31,787 nt of DNA. Origin: CAMQVM01 sp044433365 (GTDB lineage: Bacteria; Bacteroidota; Bacteroidia; Bacteroidales; Rikenellaceae). This document shows, one piece after another, positions 16,759-26,700 of the stretch. Within the stretch, counting starts at the first letter, position 1, and the number at the start of each line of letters is the position of its first letter. The stretch covers positions 1 to 31,787 of the forward strand of contig JAWXTR010000023.1 in the NCBI GenBank assembly GCA_044433365.1. The letters run 5' to 3'. The translations under genes and the position numbers were made by a program. Below the pieces are notes generated by a model. That model saw only the letters and a list, made by a program, of their open reading frames with translations. It was not told the DNA's origin and ran no database searches.

Positions 16759-16892
16759 GCGCAAAATTAAAAGCACATAATGCTTTTTTCGCAAAATTAT
16801 TTGATTTAAAATTACTGTTTTGTTTTGCTAAAAAGAGGTTTTACACCTCTCTTTCAGAGACACAAAAAGTTGAAAGAAAAAGTTAGTTTATT

Positions 16893-18746
16893 ATGGAAAA
16901 CATTAATGAGAGTAGAGTCGAAGATGTTGTAATTAGATTCTCTGGTGACTCAGGAGATGGCATGCAAATGACTGGAACTCTTTTTACCGACACTTCAGCC
17001 TATTTAGGCAATGGGGTATCGACATTCCCAGATTTCCCAGCTGAAATTCGTGCCCCACAAGGTACAGTAAGTGGTGTATCAGGTTTTCAAGTGCACTTTG
17101 GGTGTAAAAAAATCTACACTCCTGGCGACTATTGCGATGTACTAGTTGCAATGAACCCTGCTGCACTTAGAGCAAATGCAAGATGGTTAAAAAAGAGTGC
17201 TACTGTTATTTTCGATTCAGATGTTTTTACCGAGAAAAACATCGTAAAAGCTGGTTTTGCAACTTTAGATCCATTTGAAGAGCTAGGAATTACAAATTAC
17301 GATATACATCCTGCCCCTATCACCTCTATGACTAAAGAGGCTCTAAAAGATAGTGGTCTTGACAATAAAAGCATCGTAAGATGTAAAAATATGTTTGCTC
17401 TTGGCGTTTGCTACTTTATGTACAACCGTCCAATGGAGTATACAGTGGAGTTTATCAACAAAAAATTTGGGAGAAAACCAGAAATTGCAGCTGCAAACAT
17501 CACTGTACTAAATGCTGGTTATAATTTTGCTCACAACCAACATCTTTTTGGTAATACATACGATATTCCATCTGCAACACTTGATAAAGGTATCTATCGC
17601 AATATTAATGGTAATCAAGCTGCTGCTTGGGGCTTTATCGCTGCCTCTGAGAAGAGTGGTCGTCCGCTTTTCTGCGGATCATACCCTATTACTCCTGCAA
17701 CGCATATTCTTGAAGAGCTTGCAAAACGCAAAGATTTAGGTGTAAAAACTCTACAGGCTGAGGATGAAATTGCTGGTATCTGTACCTCAATAGGTGCTGC
17801 TTTTGCTGGTAATTTTGCTGTTACTACCACCTCAGGACCAGGTCTTTCGCTTAAATCTGAGGCTATTGGTTTGGCAGTAATGACTGAGCTTCCTCTAGTA
17901 ATCGTGGATGTTCAGCGTGGTGGCCCATCTACTGGTCTACCTACCAAAACTGAGCAGAGCGACTTAAACCAAGCACTTTACGGGAGAAATGGAGAGTGTC
18001 CGCTTGTTGTAATGACAGCTTCTACTCCTTCTGATTGTTTCCACTACGCATTCTGGGCTGGTAAAATTGCCATGGAACACATGACTCCTGTAATGCTTCT
18101 AACCGATGGCTTTATCGCCAATGGCTCTGAGCCTTGGAAAATCCCATCAATGAGTGAATATCCAGAAATTGTAGCTCCAGTAATCAAAGATTTTACTTTT
18201 GATAGCAAGTTTATGCCTTATGCACGTGATGAGCAACGTTTAGCTCGCAAATGGGCACTTCCTGGCACTTTAGGTGTAGAGCATCGCATTGGTGGTCTTG
18301 AAAAAGATTTCTTAAATGGTTCAGTCTCACACGACCCAATTAACCACGAAAAAATGGTTAATATTCGTAAAGAAAAGGTTGAAAAAGTGGCTGAATTTAT
18401 TCCTGAGCAAGAGGTTATTGGCTCAACCGATGGCGGTGAGCTACTTGTTGTAGGTTGGGGAGGAACTTATGGTCACCTACTTAGTGCTGTAGAAGAGCTA
18501 AGAGAAGAGGGAAAGGATATTTCTCTTTGTCACTTCAATTATATCTATCCACTTCCTAAAAATAGTGAAGATATTTTAAGACGCTTCAAAAAGATTGTGG
18601 TTTGCGAGCTAAATTTAGGTCAATTTGCATCATATCTTCGTCAATTACATCCAGATATTAAATTAGAACAATTAAATAAAGTGCAAGGTTTGCCATTTAC
18701 GGTATTAGAACTAAAAGAGCACTTTGAAACATTATTAAATAAATAA
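16893..18746 (+). CDS. korA: 2-oxoglutarate:ferredoxin oxidoreductase, fused gamma-alpha subunit
   Basis: Together with KorB it converts 2-oxoglutarate and CoA to succinyl-CoA with reduction of ferredoxin, or runs in reverse as a carboxylating step in anaerobes. The 617 residues combine the gamma domain first (about 1-190, with FSGDSGDGMQMTG and the FPDFPAEIRAPQG segment) and the alpha domain after it. Alpha marks are YPITPATHILEELA, EDEIAGICTSIGAAFAG, TTTSGPGLSLKSEA, and VQRGGPSTGLPTKTEQSDL. The C-terminal third has the GWGGTYGHL fold. This fused form is usual for KorA. 2-ketoglutarate is the best substrate guess, since VOR/POR enzymes have other subunit patterns, but 2-oxoacid preference cannot be proved by eye. 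korB follows after 209 bases of hairpin-rich DNA. Confidence 0.93.
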   Translation: MENINESRVEDVVIRFSGDSGDGMQMTGTLFTDTSAYLGNGVSTFPDFPAEIRAPQGTVSGVSGFQVHFGCKKIYTPGDYCDVLVAMNPAALRANARWLKKSATVIFDSDVFTEKNIVKAGFATLDPFEELGITNYDIHPAPITSMTKEALKDSGLDNKSIVRCKNMFALGVCYFMYNRPMEYTVEFINKKFGRKPEIAAANITVLNAGYNFAHNQHLFGNTYDIPSATLDKGIYRNINGNQAAAWGFIAASEKSGRPLFCGSYPITPATHILEELAKRKDLGVKTLQAEDEIAGICTSIGAAFAGNFAVTTTSGPGLSLKSEAIGLAVMTELPLVIVDVQRGGPSTGLPTKTEQSDLNQALYGRNGECPLVVMTASTPSDCFHYAFWAGKIAMEHMTPVMLLTDGFIANGSEPWKIPSMSEYPEIVAPVIKDFTFDSKFMPYARDEQRLARKWALPGTLGVEHRIGGLEKDFLNGSVSHDPINHEKMVNIRKEKVEKVAEFIPEQEVIGSTDGGELLVVGWGGTYGHLLSAVEELREEGKDISLCHFNYIYPLPKNSEDILRRFKKIVVCELNLGQFASYLRQLHPDIKLEQLNKVQGLPFTVLELKEHFETLLNK

Positions 18747-18818
18747 GCATGCGAATAAAGGTTTGAAATTTTCGAGCTATTTTTGCAATCAGAGTTGTAA
18801 AAAATAACTTTTGTTAAT

Positions 18819-18936
18819 GCTTTTTTAAAAAAAGCACGCCCTTTGGGCTGGCAAAAATCGTTCGTTTTCACTCACGGCTTCGCTCCGCTCGCTAAAAGCG
18901 GAAGAAGGTTTTCAAACCTTTATTGGCATTAATCAC
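18819..18936. repeat. Hairpin cluster between korA and korB
   Basis: Three perfect short palindromes follow one another: GCTTTTTTAAAAAAAGC (18819-18835), GCCCTTTGGGC (18838-18848) and AAGGTTTTCAAACCTT (18905-18920). A GC-rich stretch with CGGCTTCGCTCCGCTCGC lies between the second and third. It is non-coding, unlike its surroundings in base composition, and its right part resembles 8342-8374. It may reduce read-through or be an RNA-processing site between the two subunit genes. Confidence 0.6.
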
Positions 18937-18955
18937 TATTTTCGACCTTATAATT

Positions 18956-19987
18956 ATGGAAGGAATTAAATGTATATATAGCTCTTCAGATTTTAAGAGC
19001 GATCAAGAGGTAAAATGGTGTCCAGGTTGTGGCGACCATGCTATTTTAAGTGCAGTACAGAAAGCAATGCCTATAGTAGCGGAGCAACTTAACTACCTAC
19101 ACGAAAGATTTACCTTTATTTCAGGAATTGGATGTTCGTCTCGATTCCCATACTACATGAACACCTTTGGTTTTCATGGTATTCACGGTAGAGCGACAGC
19201 TATTGCAACGGGTGTAAAGGTTGCAAATCCAAAACTTTCTGTTTGGCAAGTAACTGGCGATGGCGACTCATTAGCAATTGGTGGTAATCACTTTATCCAC
19301 GCTATTCGTCGTAATATCGACATCAATATTCTACTTTTTAACAACGAAATTTACGGGCTTACAAAAGGTCAATACTCCCCTACTTCGAAGTTGGGTAAAA
19401 TTACAAAAACATCGCCTTTTGGTACTGTAGAACACCCTTTTGCCCCTGGCGAACTTGTACTTGGTGCTCGTGGAACATTCTTTGCTCGCTCTATAGATGT
19501 GGATATTAACCTTACAAAAGATTGTCTAGTTGAATCAGCGAAACATGATGGAACAGCAGTTCTCGAAATTATGCAAAACTGCGTTATTTTCAACGATAAA
19601 ACTCACGAAGTATTTACTAACAAAGAGTATCGTTCCGATCGTACAATCGTACTACGTCATGGCGAACCTATGATTTTTGGTAAAAACAGAGACAAAGGTT
19701 TAGTTTTGGAAGGATTAGGATTAAAAGTGGTAACTATTGGTGAAGGTGGTTGGAAATTGGAGAATATTTTGGTTCACGATGCCAAAGAGAAAAATCCTGG
19801 TGTCCACATGATGCTTGTAAATATGAAAGGTCCTGACCATCCTGTTGCACTTGGTGTAATCCGTGCAGTAGAAGATTCAACTTATGACGACAATGTTCGT
19901 GATCAAGTTGAAAAGGTGATGGAGACTCGCAAGATTAAATCCGTAGACGACCTTCTTCACAGTGGTGACACTTGGGAGATTATGTAA
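18956..19987 (+). CDS. korB: 2-oxoglutarate:ferredoxin oxidoreductase, beta subunit
   Basis: The thiamine-diphosphate-binding beta subunit that works with KorA. The start chosen, MEGIKCIYSSSDF, gives 343 residues, the usual KorB length; eleven upstream in-frame codons are hydrophobic and atypical. Visible marks are KWCPGCGDH (20-28, with C22 and C25 contributing to the iron-sulfur site), SGIGCSSRFPYY, and the TPP motif beginning TGDGDSLAIGGNHF and closing at LLFNNEIYGLTKGQ. The segment YSPTSKLGKITKTSPFG is typical of 2-oxoglutarate-type enzymes. It is in the same direction as korA, with the 209-base gap filled by small hairpins. A terminator lies 57 bases after the stop. Confidence 0.95.
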   Translation: MEGIKCIYSSSDFKSDQEVKWCPGCGDHAILSAVQKAMPIVAEQLNYLHERFTFISGIGCSSRFPYYMNTFGFHGIHGRATAIATGVKVANPKLSVWQVTGDGDSLAIGGNHFIHAIRRNIDINILLFNNEIYGLTKGQYSPTSKLGKITKTSPFGTVEHPFAPGELVLGARGTFFARSIDVDINLTKDCLVESAKHDGTAVLEIMQNCVIFNDKTHEVFTNKEYRSDRTIVLRHGEPMIFGKNRDKGLVLEGLGLKVVTIGEGGWKLENILVHDAKEKNPGVHMMLVNMKGPDHPVALGVIRAVEDSTYDDNVRDQVEKVMETRKIKSVDDLLHSGDTWEIM

Positions 19988-20036
19988 TAATATTTTAAAT
20001 AATATAGTAAAATTATTATATTTCGAAAATATTTAG

Positions 20037-20090
20037 TACTTTTGTGCTTAGTGTATGATATTTTTCAAATCATACACTAAGCACTTTTTT
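20037..20090 (+). terminator. Terminator of korAB, with an overlapping -7-like motif
   Basis: GTGCTTAGTGTATGAT (20044-20059) pairs perfectly with ATCATACACTAAGCAC (20069-20084) and is followed by six T. TACTTTTG at 20037-20044 matches TAnnTTTG and touches the hairpin. If it is used, a transcript toward the sulfatase gene would begin inside the left arm and escape the hairpin. That second role is speculative. Confidence 0.85.
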
Positions 20091-20200
20091 GAACAATGGT
20101 AGCTATTAAATAGCTAATCAGAAATATTTAAAACTCTAATTTTCACATATTTTACTCAGCACAAACAATCAAAATATTACTAACTTAAATATTCAATGTT

Positions 20201-21814
20201 ATGAATTTTATTAACAAAAAAACAGCTCTTCTTTCATGTTTTGCAGCTACATCTTTAGCTGTAAATGCTGCTGATGAGCGTCCAAACATCCTTTGGGTGA
20301 TGATTGAAGATTGGTCTACGGATATGGGCTGTTATGGCACAGCTGGTGTAGAGACCCCAGTTTTTGATAAACTTGCCGCAGATGGTATGTTGTTTACTGA
20401 TGCCTACACTACTGCCCCTGTAAGCTCTGCTGCTAGAAGTGCTATGATGACAGGTTATTACCAAAATTTTATTGGTGGTAATCAACACCGTGAGCACAAC
20501 AAACAACCGCTTCCTTATGGTATTCGTCCTATACCTCAACTTATGGAAGATGCTGGTTACCACACGCATCTAGCTTGCTGGAAAACCGACCTTAATTTTG
20601 GTCCATACGAAAAGGAAGATATTTTTATGGATACTCGTGATTGGAAAGATCACAAACCAGGCGAAAAATTCTTTGGAGTAGGGTGTGAAGAGGGACAACC
20701 ATTCTTTACACGTATCACATTTGGTGGTACTCACCGTGCTTGGTCTCGTGATGCTGTACGCCCTATCGAAACAGGTGACGTTGAGCTACCTCCATACTAT
20801 GCCGACACCGAATATATTCGTCGTGACTGGGCTAATGGTCTTGAACAGCTTCAAATTACAGATAGAGAGGTTGGTGAACTACTCGACCAACTTGAAAAGG
20901 ATGGCTATGCCGACAATACTCTCGTAATTTTCTTAGGTGATAATGGTAGATGTCATATCCGTGGCAAACAGTTCCTTTACGAACCCGGAACAAAAGTTCC
21001 AATGATTATTCGTTGGCCAGGGAAAGTTGAGCCAGGTACAGTTAATAACGATTTGGTAATGGCTATAGATATTGCTCCAACTTGTGCAGAAATTGCAGGT
21101 GCAAAATCGTCTATTCCTTTCCAAGGACAAGATATTTTTGGCAAAAAAATATCAAAAAGAGAGTATGTGTTTACCGCTCGTGATAAAATGGACGAAACAC
21201 ACGATGCAATGCGTGCAATACGTTCAAAAGATGGCTATAAGCTTATTCACAACCTTATGCCTGAGCGTCCATATCTAACTTATAACCAATATAAAGAGGG
21301 AGGCTACCCACCTCTAGCTGAGATGATGGTTCTGTTTTTAGAAGGTAAGCTAACTAAAGAGCAAGCTGCATTTTTTGCTCCAACTAAGCCAGAATATGAG
21401 CTTTTTGACCTAAACAAAGACCCACACGAGATTAAAAATCTTGCCGACGATCCAAGTTATGCAAAAATCAAAGCTGAGCTTATAAAAGAGCTAACTAAAT
21501 GGCAAAAAATGGTTAACGATAAAGGTGTGACAGAAGAGTTTAGAGCCGATGGCGCATTCCCTAAAGTCAATCCAGAGGAGTCGGTAGATGCTTTTGTGTT
21601 CAAAAATCACGACAAATATGACTTCAATAAGTATGGTTGGCCAATTTGGTATCCTACTCGCTCACTAGAAGAGTGGAAAGAGATTCGTAACGCTTGGGTG
21701 CCTTATATCTTCCGCAAACCAGGAACTGAACATGCTCGACCTGATATAATCAAAGATTACAAAGCAAAACAAGAAGCAAAAGCTGCTGCAAAAGCAAAAG
21801 CTGCAAGTAACTAA
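20201..21814 (+). CDS. Secreted S1 family sulfatase, serine type
   Basis: Removes sulfate esters from a glycan or small molecule. The 537 residues begin with a signal peptide (about 1-23, ending VNA before ADERPN). Metal and catalytic marks are NILWVMIEDW (29-38) and SSAARSAMMTG (75-85), where S75 takes the place of the residue converted to formylglycine; GDNGRCHIRGKQ lies farther on and YELFDLNKDPHEIKNLA near the C-terminus. The motif has alanine where the textbook C/S-x-P-x-R has proline. Serine-type sulfatases need an anaerobic radical-SAM maturase, not present here. The last residues are a low-complexity K/A tail (KAKQEAKAAAKAKAASN). It is monocistronic with its own terminator. Substrate unknown; the fucosidase 18 kb away is too far to infer a shared pathway. 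Confidence 0.93.
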   Translation: MNFINKKTALLSCFAATSLAVNAADERPNILWVMIEDWSTDMGCYGTAGVETPVFDKLAADGMLFTDAYTTAPVSSAARSAMMTGYYQNFIGGNQHREHNKQPLPYGIRPIPQLMEDAGYHTHLACWKTDLNFGPYEKEDIFMDTRDWKDHKPGEKFFGVGCEEGQPFFTRITFGGTHRAWSRDAVRPIETGDVELPPYYADTEYIRRDWANGLEQLQITDREVGELLDQLEKDGYADNTLVIFLGDNGRCHIRGKQFLYEPGTKVPMIIRWPGKVEPGTVNNDLVMAIDIAPTCAEIAGAKSSIPFQGQDIFGKKISKREYVFTARDKMDETHDAMRAIRSKDGYKLIHNLMPERPYLTYNQYKEGGYPPLAEMMVLFLEGKLTKEQAAFFAPTKPEYELFDLNKDPHEIKNLADDPSYAKIKAELIKELTKWQKMVNDKGVTEEFRADGAFPKVNPEESVDAFVFKNHDKYDFNKYGWPIWYPTRSLEEWKEIRNAWVPYIFRKPGTEHARPDIIKDYKAKQEAKAAAKAKAASN

Positions 21815-21831
21815 AAGGTAGGATATACGCT

Positions 21832-21870
21832 AAAAAAACCTCGCTAATTCAAATTTTAGCGAGGTTTTTT
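21832..21870 (+). terminator. Rho-independent terminator of the sulfatase gene
   Basis: AAAAAACCTCGCTAA pairs with TTAGCGAGGTTTTTT. Strong stem and T run, 17 bases after the stop. The A run makes it usable in both directions. Confidence 0.92.
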
Positions 21871-21876
21871 AATGTA

Positions 21877-21912
21877 GGCGAGTTCTAAATTCTGGATTTT
21901 GAGAGATTTTTG
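21877..21912. repeat. Family B left-end fragment
   Basis: GGCGAGTTCTAAATTCTGG and the following TTTTGAGAGATTTTT match the left end of the full copy at 5317. No matching right end is seen before 21980, so this is a truncated or decayed copy. The stretch up to the promoter at 21981 has no gene. Confidence 0.7.
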
Positions 21913-21980
21913 AGCCATTTTGGTTTGGTTACAACCAACTTATTGATATAAGAAAACTTTTATATTATAGATAAATTTAC

Positions 21981-21988
21981 TACCTTTG
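21981..21988 (+). promoter_or_regulatory. -7 element of the RND efflux operon
   Basis: TACCTTTG matches TAnnTTTG exactly. Transcription would begin about where the Family A copy starts (21997), so the 167-bp palindrome would form most of the 5' leader of the operon. No good -33 element is visible. Confidence 0.5.
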
Positions 21989-21996
21989 CATAGTTT

Positions 21997-22163
21997 TAAG
22001 TAGTGTAAAATAATTATTGGTGTGTTTTTAATAGTGCTATTGGAAATGAGATTTTTTGCTATTGAATTGAAAATATAGTGGTTCTACATTGAAATTTAAT
22101 AGTGAAAAATATCGCTCCAAAAGTGCTGTTAAAAATATGGCAATAATTGTTTTACACTACTTA
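21997..22163 (+). mobile_element. Family A MITE-like element, copy 5 (diverged)
   Basis: It has the same length and ends as the other copies, with about ten substitutions. Its left end reads TAAGTAGTGTAAAATAATTA, which matches the right end better than in the other copies, so it may be closer to the ancestral form. TA lies at both edges. It ends 79 bases before the start of the efflux adaptor gene. Confidence 0.87.
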
Positions 22164-22242
22164 TATACAAAAATTTTAACAAAAAGACTAATAAAGGAGT
22201 CAAATACAAAAATATATTTTGCTCCAAATAAATAAAAAAAGT

Positions 22243-23364
22243 ATGACTAAAATTTCGCAAAGTACATTTTGTGCTTTTGTGCTATTAAGCGCATCGACAC
22301 TCACTTCGTGTGGCTTAATCTCAAGCAACAGCAATCAAATGGTGGCTCCTCCAATGGCTCTTCCAACAACAAATGTAAGCTCAGGTAACGCTACTGTTTA
22401 TGTAGATTTTGCAGCTGAGGTAATCAACAAAGAGATTGTTGAAATATGTTCACGTGCAACTGGTTACATCCAATCAATTCCTGTAAAAGAGGGTGCGTTG
22501 GTAAAAAAAGGACAGGTTATTATGCAAATCGACCCTAGTGAATATAAACAGAGCGTAAATGCTGCCTCTGCACTAGTTAAAAGTTGCGAAGCACAGCTTG
22601 TAAATGCTAGTTTAGAGATAGAAAAACTGACTCCACTTGTTGAAAAAAACATTATTAGCCAATTCCAATTAGATGCAGCTAAAGCAAATGAACAAGCAGC
22701 CAAAGCATCTCTTCTTCAAGCTCAGGCTCAGCTTTCAAACGCTGAAATTCAGCTCTCATACACCTCAATAAAAAGCCCTATGACTGGTTATATCGGCAGA
22801 ATTTCGGTATATGCAGGTTCGCTTATTTCGGTTGGAAGTTCTATTACTACAGTTGCTGAAAAAAATGATGCTCTTGCCTATTTCTCTTTTGATGAGAAAA
22901 AAATGTTGAGTATGACAAGCGATACAATCTCTTTCGAAGATGCTGTAAAAGAGCTACATGAGGCTCAATTTATAATGTCGGATGGCACAGTATACCCTTA
23001 TAGAGGCATTGTTGAAGTTGCAAGTGGTATAATCAACTCAAATACGGGTTCTACACAACTAAAAGCTACTTTCCCTAATGAATCTCAAATTATTCGCTCT
23101 GGGGCAACTGGTAAAGTAAGAATCCCTATTGAGTATGAAGATGTTATTCTAGTTCCAGAAAAGGCAACTTACGAGCTTCAAAATAAAGTTATGGTATACA
23201 CCGTAACCGCTGACTCTCTGCTATCTACCAAAGTAATTAACATTCTTGGTCGTGCAGATGGTAATTATATTGTAGAATCGGGAGTGGAAGTTGGTCAACA
23301 AATCATTACCGAGGGTATTAATAAAGTACAAGAGGGGATGAAAATTTCTCCTAAAAAACAGTAA
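22243..23364 (+). CDS. RND efflux periplasmic adaptor lipoprotein (membrane fusion protein)
   Basis: Links the inner-membrane RND pump to the outer-membrane channel. The ATG at 22243 gives 373 residues starting MTKISQSTFCAF; an in-frame TTG eight codons earlier is less likely. A lipobox (LTSCG) near residue 23 marks it as a lipoprotein. The usual order is visible: beta-barrel and lipoyl half (GYIQSIPVKEGALVKKGQVI), an alanine-rich helical hairpin (ASALVKSCEAQL to EQAAKASLLQAQAQL), the second lipoyl half (LSYTSIKSPMTGYIGRI), and the C-terminal membrane-proximal domain ending in EGMKISPKKQ. It is AcrA/MexA-like. First gene of a three-gene operon; a 341-base gap with a palindromic repeat separates it from the pump. 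Substrates not predictable. Confidence 0.93.
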   Translation: MTKISQSTFCAFVLLSASTLTSCGLISSNSNQMVAPPMALPTTNVSSGNATVYVDFAAEVINKEIVEICSRATGYIQSIPVKEGALVKKGQVIMQIDPSEYKQSVNAASALVKSCEAQLVNASLEIEKLTPLVEKNIISQFQLDAAKANEQAAKASLLQAQAQLSNAEIQLSYTSIKSPMTGYIGRISVYAGSLISVGSSITTVAEKNDALAYFSFDEKKMLSMTSDTISFEDAVKELHEAQFIMSDGTVYPYRGIVEVASGIINSNTGSTQLKATFPNESQIIRSGATGKVRIPIEYEDVILVPEKATYELQNKVMVYTVTADSLLSTKVINILGRADGNYIVESGVEVGQQIITEGINKVQEGMKISPKKQ

Positions 23365-23373
23365 CTTTCTTTA

Positions 23374-23583
23374 GTGAAACTTCTAAAGGGAACTTCTAAA
23401 AATTGGATTTTAACGCTTTTTTATTTTGAGGCTTCATCATTGAATTTTACAAAATGCTTACGTAGGCACCGCTACGCCCACATTTTGTAAAATCCAAATC
23501 TAAAACCTCAAAATTAAAAATCGAATAAAACCAATTATTAGAACTCCCCTAAATTCCTCAAATTACAGAATTTAGAACCTCAC
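23374..23583. repeat. Degenerate short Family B element hosting a full-length copy
   Basis: The outer pieces (GTGAAACTTCTAAA at 23374-23387 and the part ending GAATTTAGAACCTCAC at 23583) look like the two ends of a decayed short copy. A complete element is inserted between them, described in the next entry. The gap from here to the pump gene at 23706 shows no further feature. Confidence 0.6.
23384..23553. repeat. Family B palindromic element (162 bp) in the RND operon
   Basis: The element is 23388-23549, flanked by TAAA on both sides (23384-23387 and 23550-23553). Ends are GGGAACTTCTAAAA and the complement of GGGGAGTTCTAATA. The arms pair nearly throughout, with ATTTTACAAAATG and CATTTTGTAAAAT near the middle and a GTAG-gcaccg-CTAC tip. 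It separates the adaptor gene from the pump gene and would form a large hairpin in their shared mRNA. Confidence 0.9.
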
Positions 23584-23705
23584 TAAGCTATTAAAATATG
23601 TTGGGAAAATGTCAAAATTTTAATCTTAAATAGATGCTAAATCTTTTGAATTTAAATTTTACATCTACCAACAAAAGTTGTCTACAATAAAATAATTACT
23701 AAACA

Positions 23706-26700
23706 ATGGTACAAAAATTTATATCACGTCCAGTATTATCCACCGTACTCTCAATTTTGATTGTACTTATTGGTCTACTTGGACTTTCATCGCTACCAAT
23801 GTCGCAATATCCAGATATTGCGCCACCAATGGTTAAGGTAACAACCTCGTACCCTGGTGCTAATGCAGAGGTGGTACAAAAAAGCGTAATGGCTCCACTT
23901 GAGGAGCAGATTAATGGTGTGGAGAATATGACCTATATTGTCTCTACATCAAGTAACGATGGTAGTGGTACTATCGAGGTCTATTTTGAACTTGGAACAG
24001 ACCCAGATATGGCAGCTGTAAATGTTCAAAACCGAGTTTCGGCTGCATCTAGCAAACTACCTTCTACAGTTACCCAAAATGGTGTTACAACCGAAAAGGT
24101 TCAAAACAACATGCTTCTTGTAGTGTCTCTATATTCAGAAAATCCTGAATTTGACGAGACTTTCCTCCAAAACTACTCTAAAATCAACCTACTTCCAATG
24201 CTTCAACGTGTTAATGGTGTAGGTCGTATTAATGTGTTTGGAGCTAAAGATTACTCAATGCGTGTATGGCTCGACCCAGCAAAGATGGCATCTTACAACC
24301 TCTCTCCTACTGAGGTTTCGGCTGCTATTCAAGAGCAAAACCTAGAGGCTGCTCCAGGTAAATTTGGTGAAAATAGCAATCAAGCATTTCAATATACCAT
24401 AAAATATAAGGGAAAATATACCACTGAAGAAGAGTATGAAAATATTGTTATTAGAACAGATGCCAATGGTAATTTTCTTAAATTAAAAGATGTTGCACGT
24501 GTCGAATTTGGCTCATTTAACTACGGTACTGCCAGTATGTCGCAGGGGGAGACCTCTTCATCTATGGCCATCTACCAAATGGCTGGCTCAAATGCAAATG
24601 AGGTTGTTAATAATCTTAAAGCAACCATTGCAGAGGCTCAGAAAAGCATGCCTCCAGGCATTGAGATAAGTATTCCTTACGATACCAACCTTTCACTTGA
24701 AGAATCTATCAAGAAAGTGCTACACACCTTTTTAGAGGCATTCTTTTTGGTGTTTATTGTAGTTTATGTATTTCTTCAAGATTTACGTTCTACGCTTATC
24801 CCAGTAATTTCGTCATTAGTGGCAATTATCGGTACATTCTTCTTCTTGCAGATGTTCGGATTCTCGATAAATCTGCTTACTCTTTTTGCCCTAGTACTTG
24901 CTATTGGTATGGTGGTCGACGATGCGATAGTGGTGGTCGAAGCGGTGCACGCAAAATTGGAGCACGACCCTTCTCAATCGCTTTTTGATGCCACATCAAG
25001 TGCAATGCACGAAATTACAGGAGCAGTTATCTCAATCACTTTTGTAATGTCGGCTGTGTTCTTCCCTGTAAGTTTTATGAGTGGTCCTACAGGTGTATTC
25101 TACCGTCAATTTGCTATCACTCTTGCAGTTGCAATGATTCTTTCCGCTATCAATGCCCTAACTTTAAGTCCAGTGCTTTGTGTGCTTATCATTAAGCATA
25201 AAGGTGGAGAAAAAGTGGGTATAGTGCAGCGTCTACAAGATTCGTTTAATGCCCATTTCGAGGCAATGACAAACAAATACAAAAAAGTACTTGAAACTTT
25301 TGCAAAACGTCGATTTATTCCTATCGCAATTCTTTTAGTATTTGCTCTTATAGGTGGATATTTAATGAAAACCACCCCTACAGGCTTTATTCCAAATGAG
25401 GATCAAGGTATGATTATGGGTGATATCTCGCTTCCTGCTGGTTCCTCTTTAGAACGTTCGATTGCAGTAGCCGAAAAAGTTGACTCTATTCAACGTTCTA
25501 TTCCTGAGATTTCTCAACGTCTGACTGTATCAGGGGTAAGTATCTTGACAGGTAGCAATGGTGGTTCTTATTCGCTCGTAATTTCAAATCTTGTGCCTTG
25601 GAACGAGCGTGAAAGAGATATAAACCAAGTACTAGGAGAGCTTTACGCTAAAACATCACAAATTACCGAAGGTCGTGCACTATTTTTCGTGCCTCCTGCT
25701 GTTCCTGGTTTTGGTGTATCTAATGGTCTTGAAATTCAACTTCAAGATAGAACAGGTGGCGACCTTACCGAATTTAGTAATATTGCTAATGAATTTATCG
25801 CAGCTCTTTCAGCTCAACCAGAGATTCAATACGCCACAACAGGTTTTAATGTAGATTTCCCTCAATATGAATTTTCGGTAGATATCGAAAAATGTAAATT
25901 AGCAAATGTAAGTGTTAGTGAGGTGTTCTCAACTATGCAAACCTACTACGGCAGTATGTTTGTATCTGATTTCAACCGCTTTACAAAATATTACAGGGTA
26001 ATGGTTCAAGCCGACCCAGAAGATAGAACCGACTTAAACTCAATCTATAGGGTTATGGTGAAAAATAATCTTGGTGAGATGGTTCCAATTAGTACCTTAG
26101 TAGATTTTAAACGTGTGTATGGTCCCGAGGCTATCACTCGCTACAACCTATTTACTGCTGCTACCATTACAGGAGTTCCAAACCCAGGATTTAGTACTGG
26201 TGATGCAATTGCCGCAGTATCAAAAGCAGCTGAAACTCTACCTCAAGGTTATAGTTACGAATTTTCGGGTATGACACGTGAAGAGATTAAAGCAGGTAAT
26301 CAGCAGGTTATGATTTTTGCGCTATGTTTTATCTTTGTATATCTTATTCTTTGTGCTCAATACGAAAGCTACATACTTCCTCTATCGGTTATGATTCCTC
26401 TTGTTATCGGTATTGCAGGTGTGTTTATCGGAATTAGTGCATTGGGTATTGACAACAATATCTACGTACAGGTTGCACTTATTATGCTTATCGGTCTGCT
26501 CGCCAAGAATGGTATTTTGATTGTCGAATTTGCTCGTCAGAGACGTGATGAATTTGGACTCTCAATTAAAGAGGCGGCTATTGAGGGTGCAGCAGCTCGT
26601 CTACGTCCAATTCTTATGACCTCATTTGCATTTATTTTTGGTATGATTCCTCTTATGATTGCTACAGGTGCTGGTGCAGCTGGTAACAACTCTATTGGTA

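Noticed and set aside
253..21814. Fucosidase and sulfatase as parts of one polysaccharide utilisation locus
   Set aside because: They are 18 kb apart on opposite strands with housekeeping genes between, and no SusC/SusD, sensor or other glycosidase is present.
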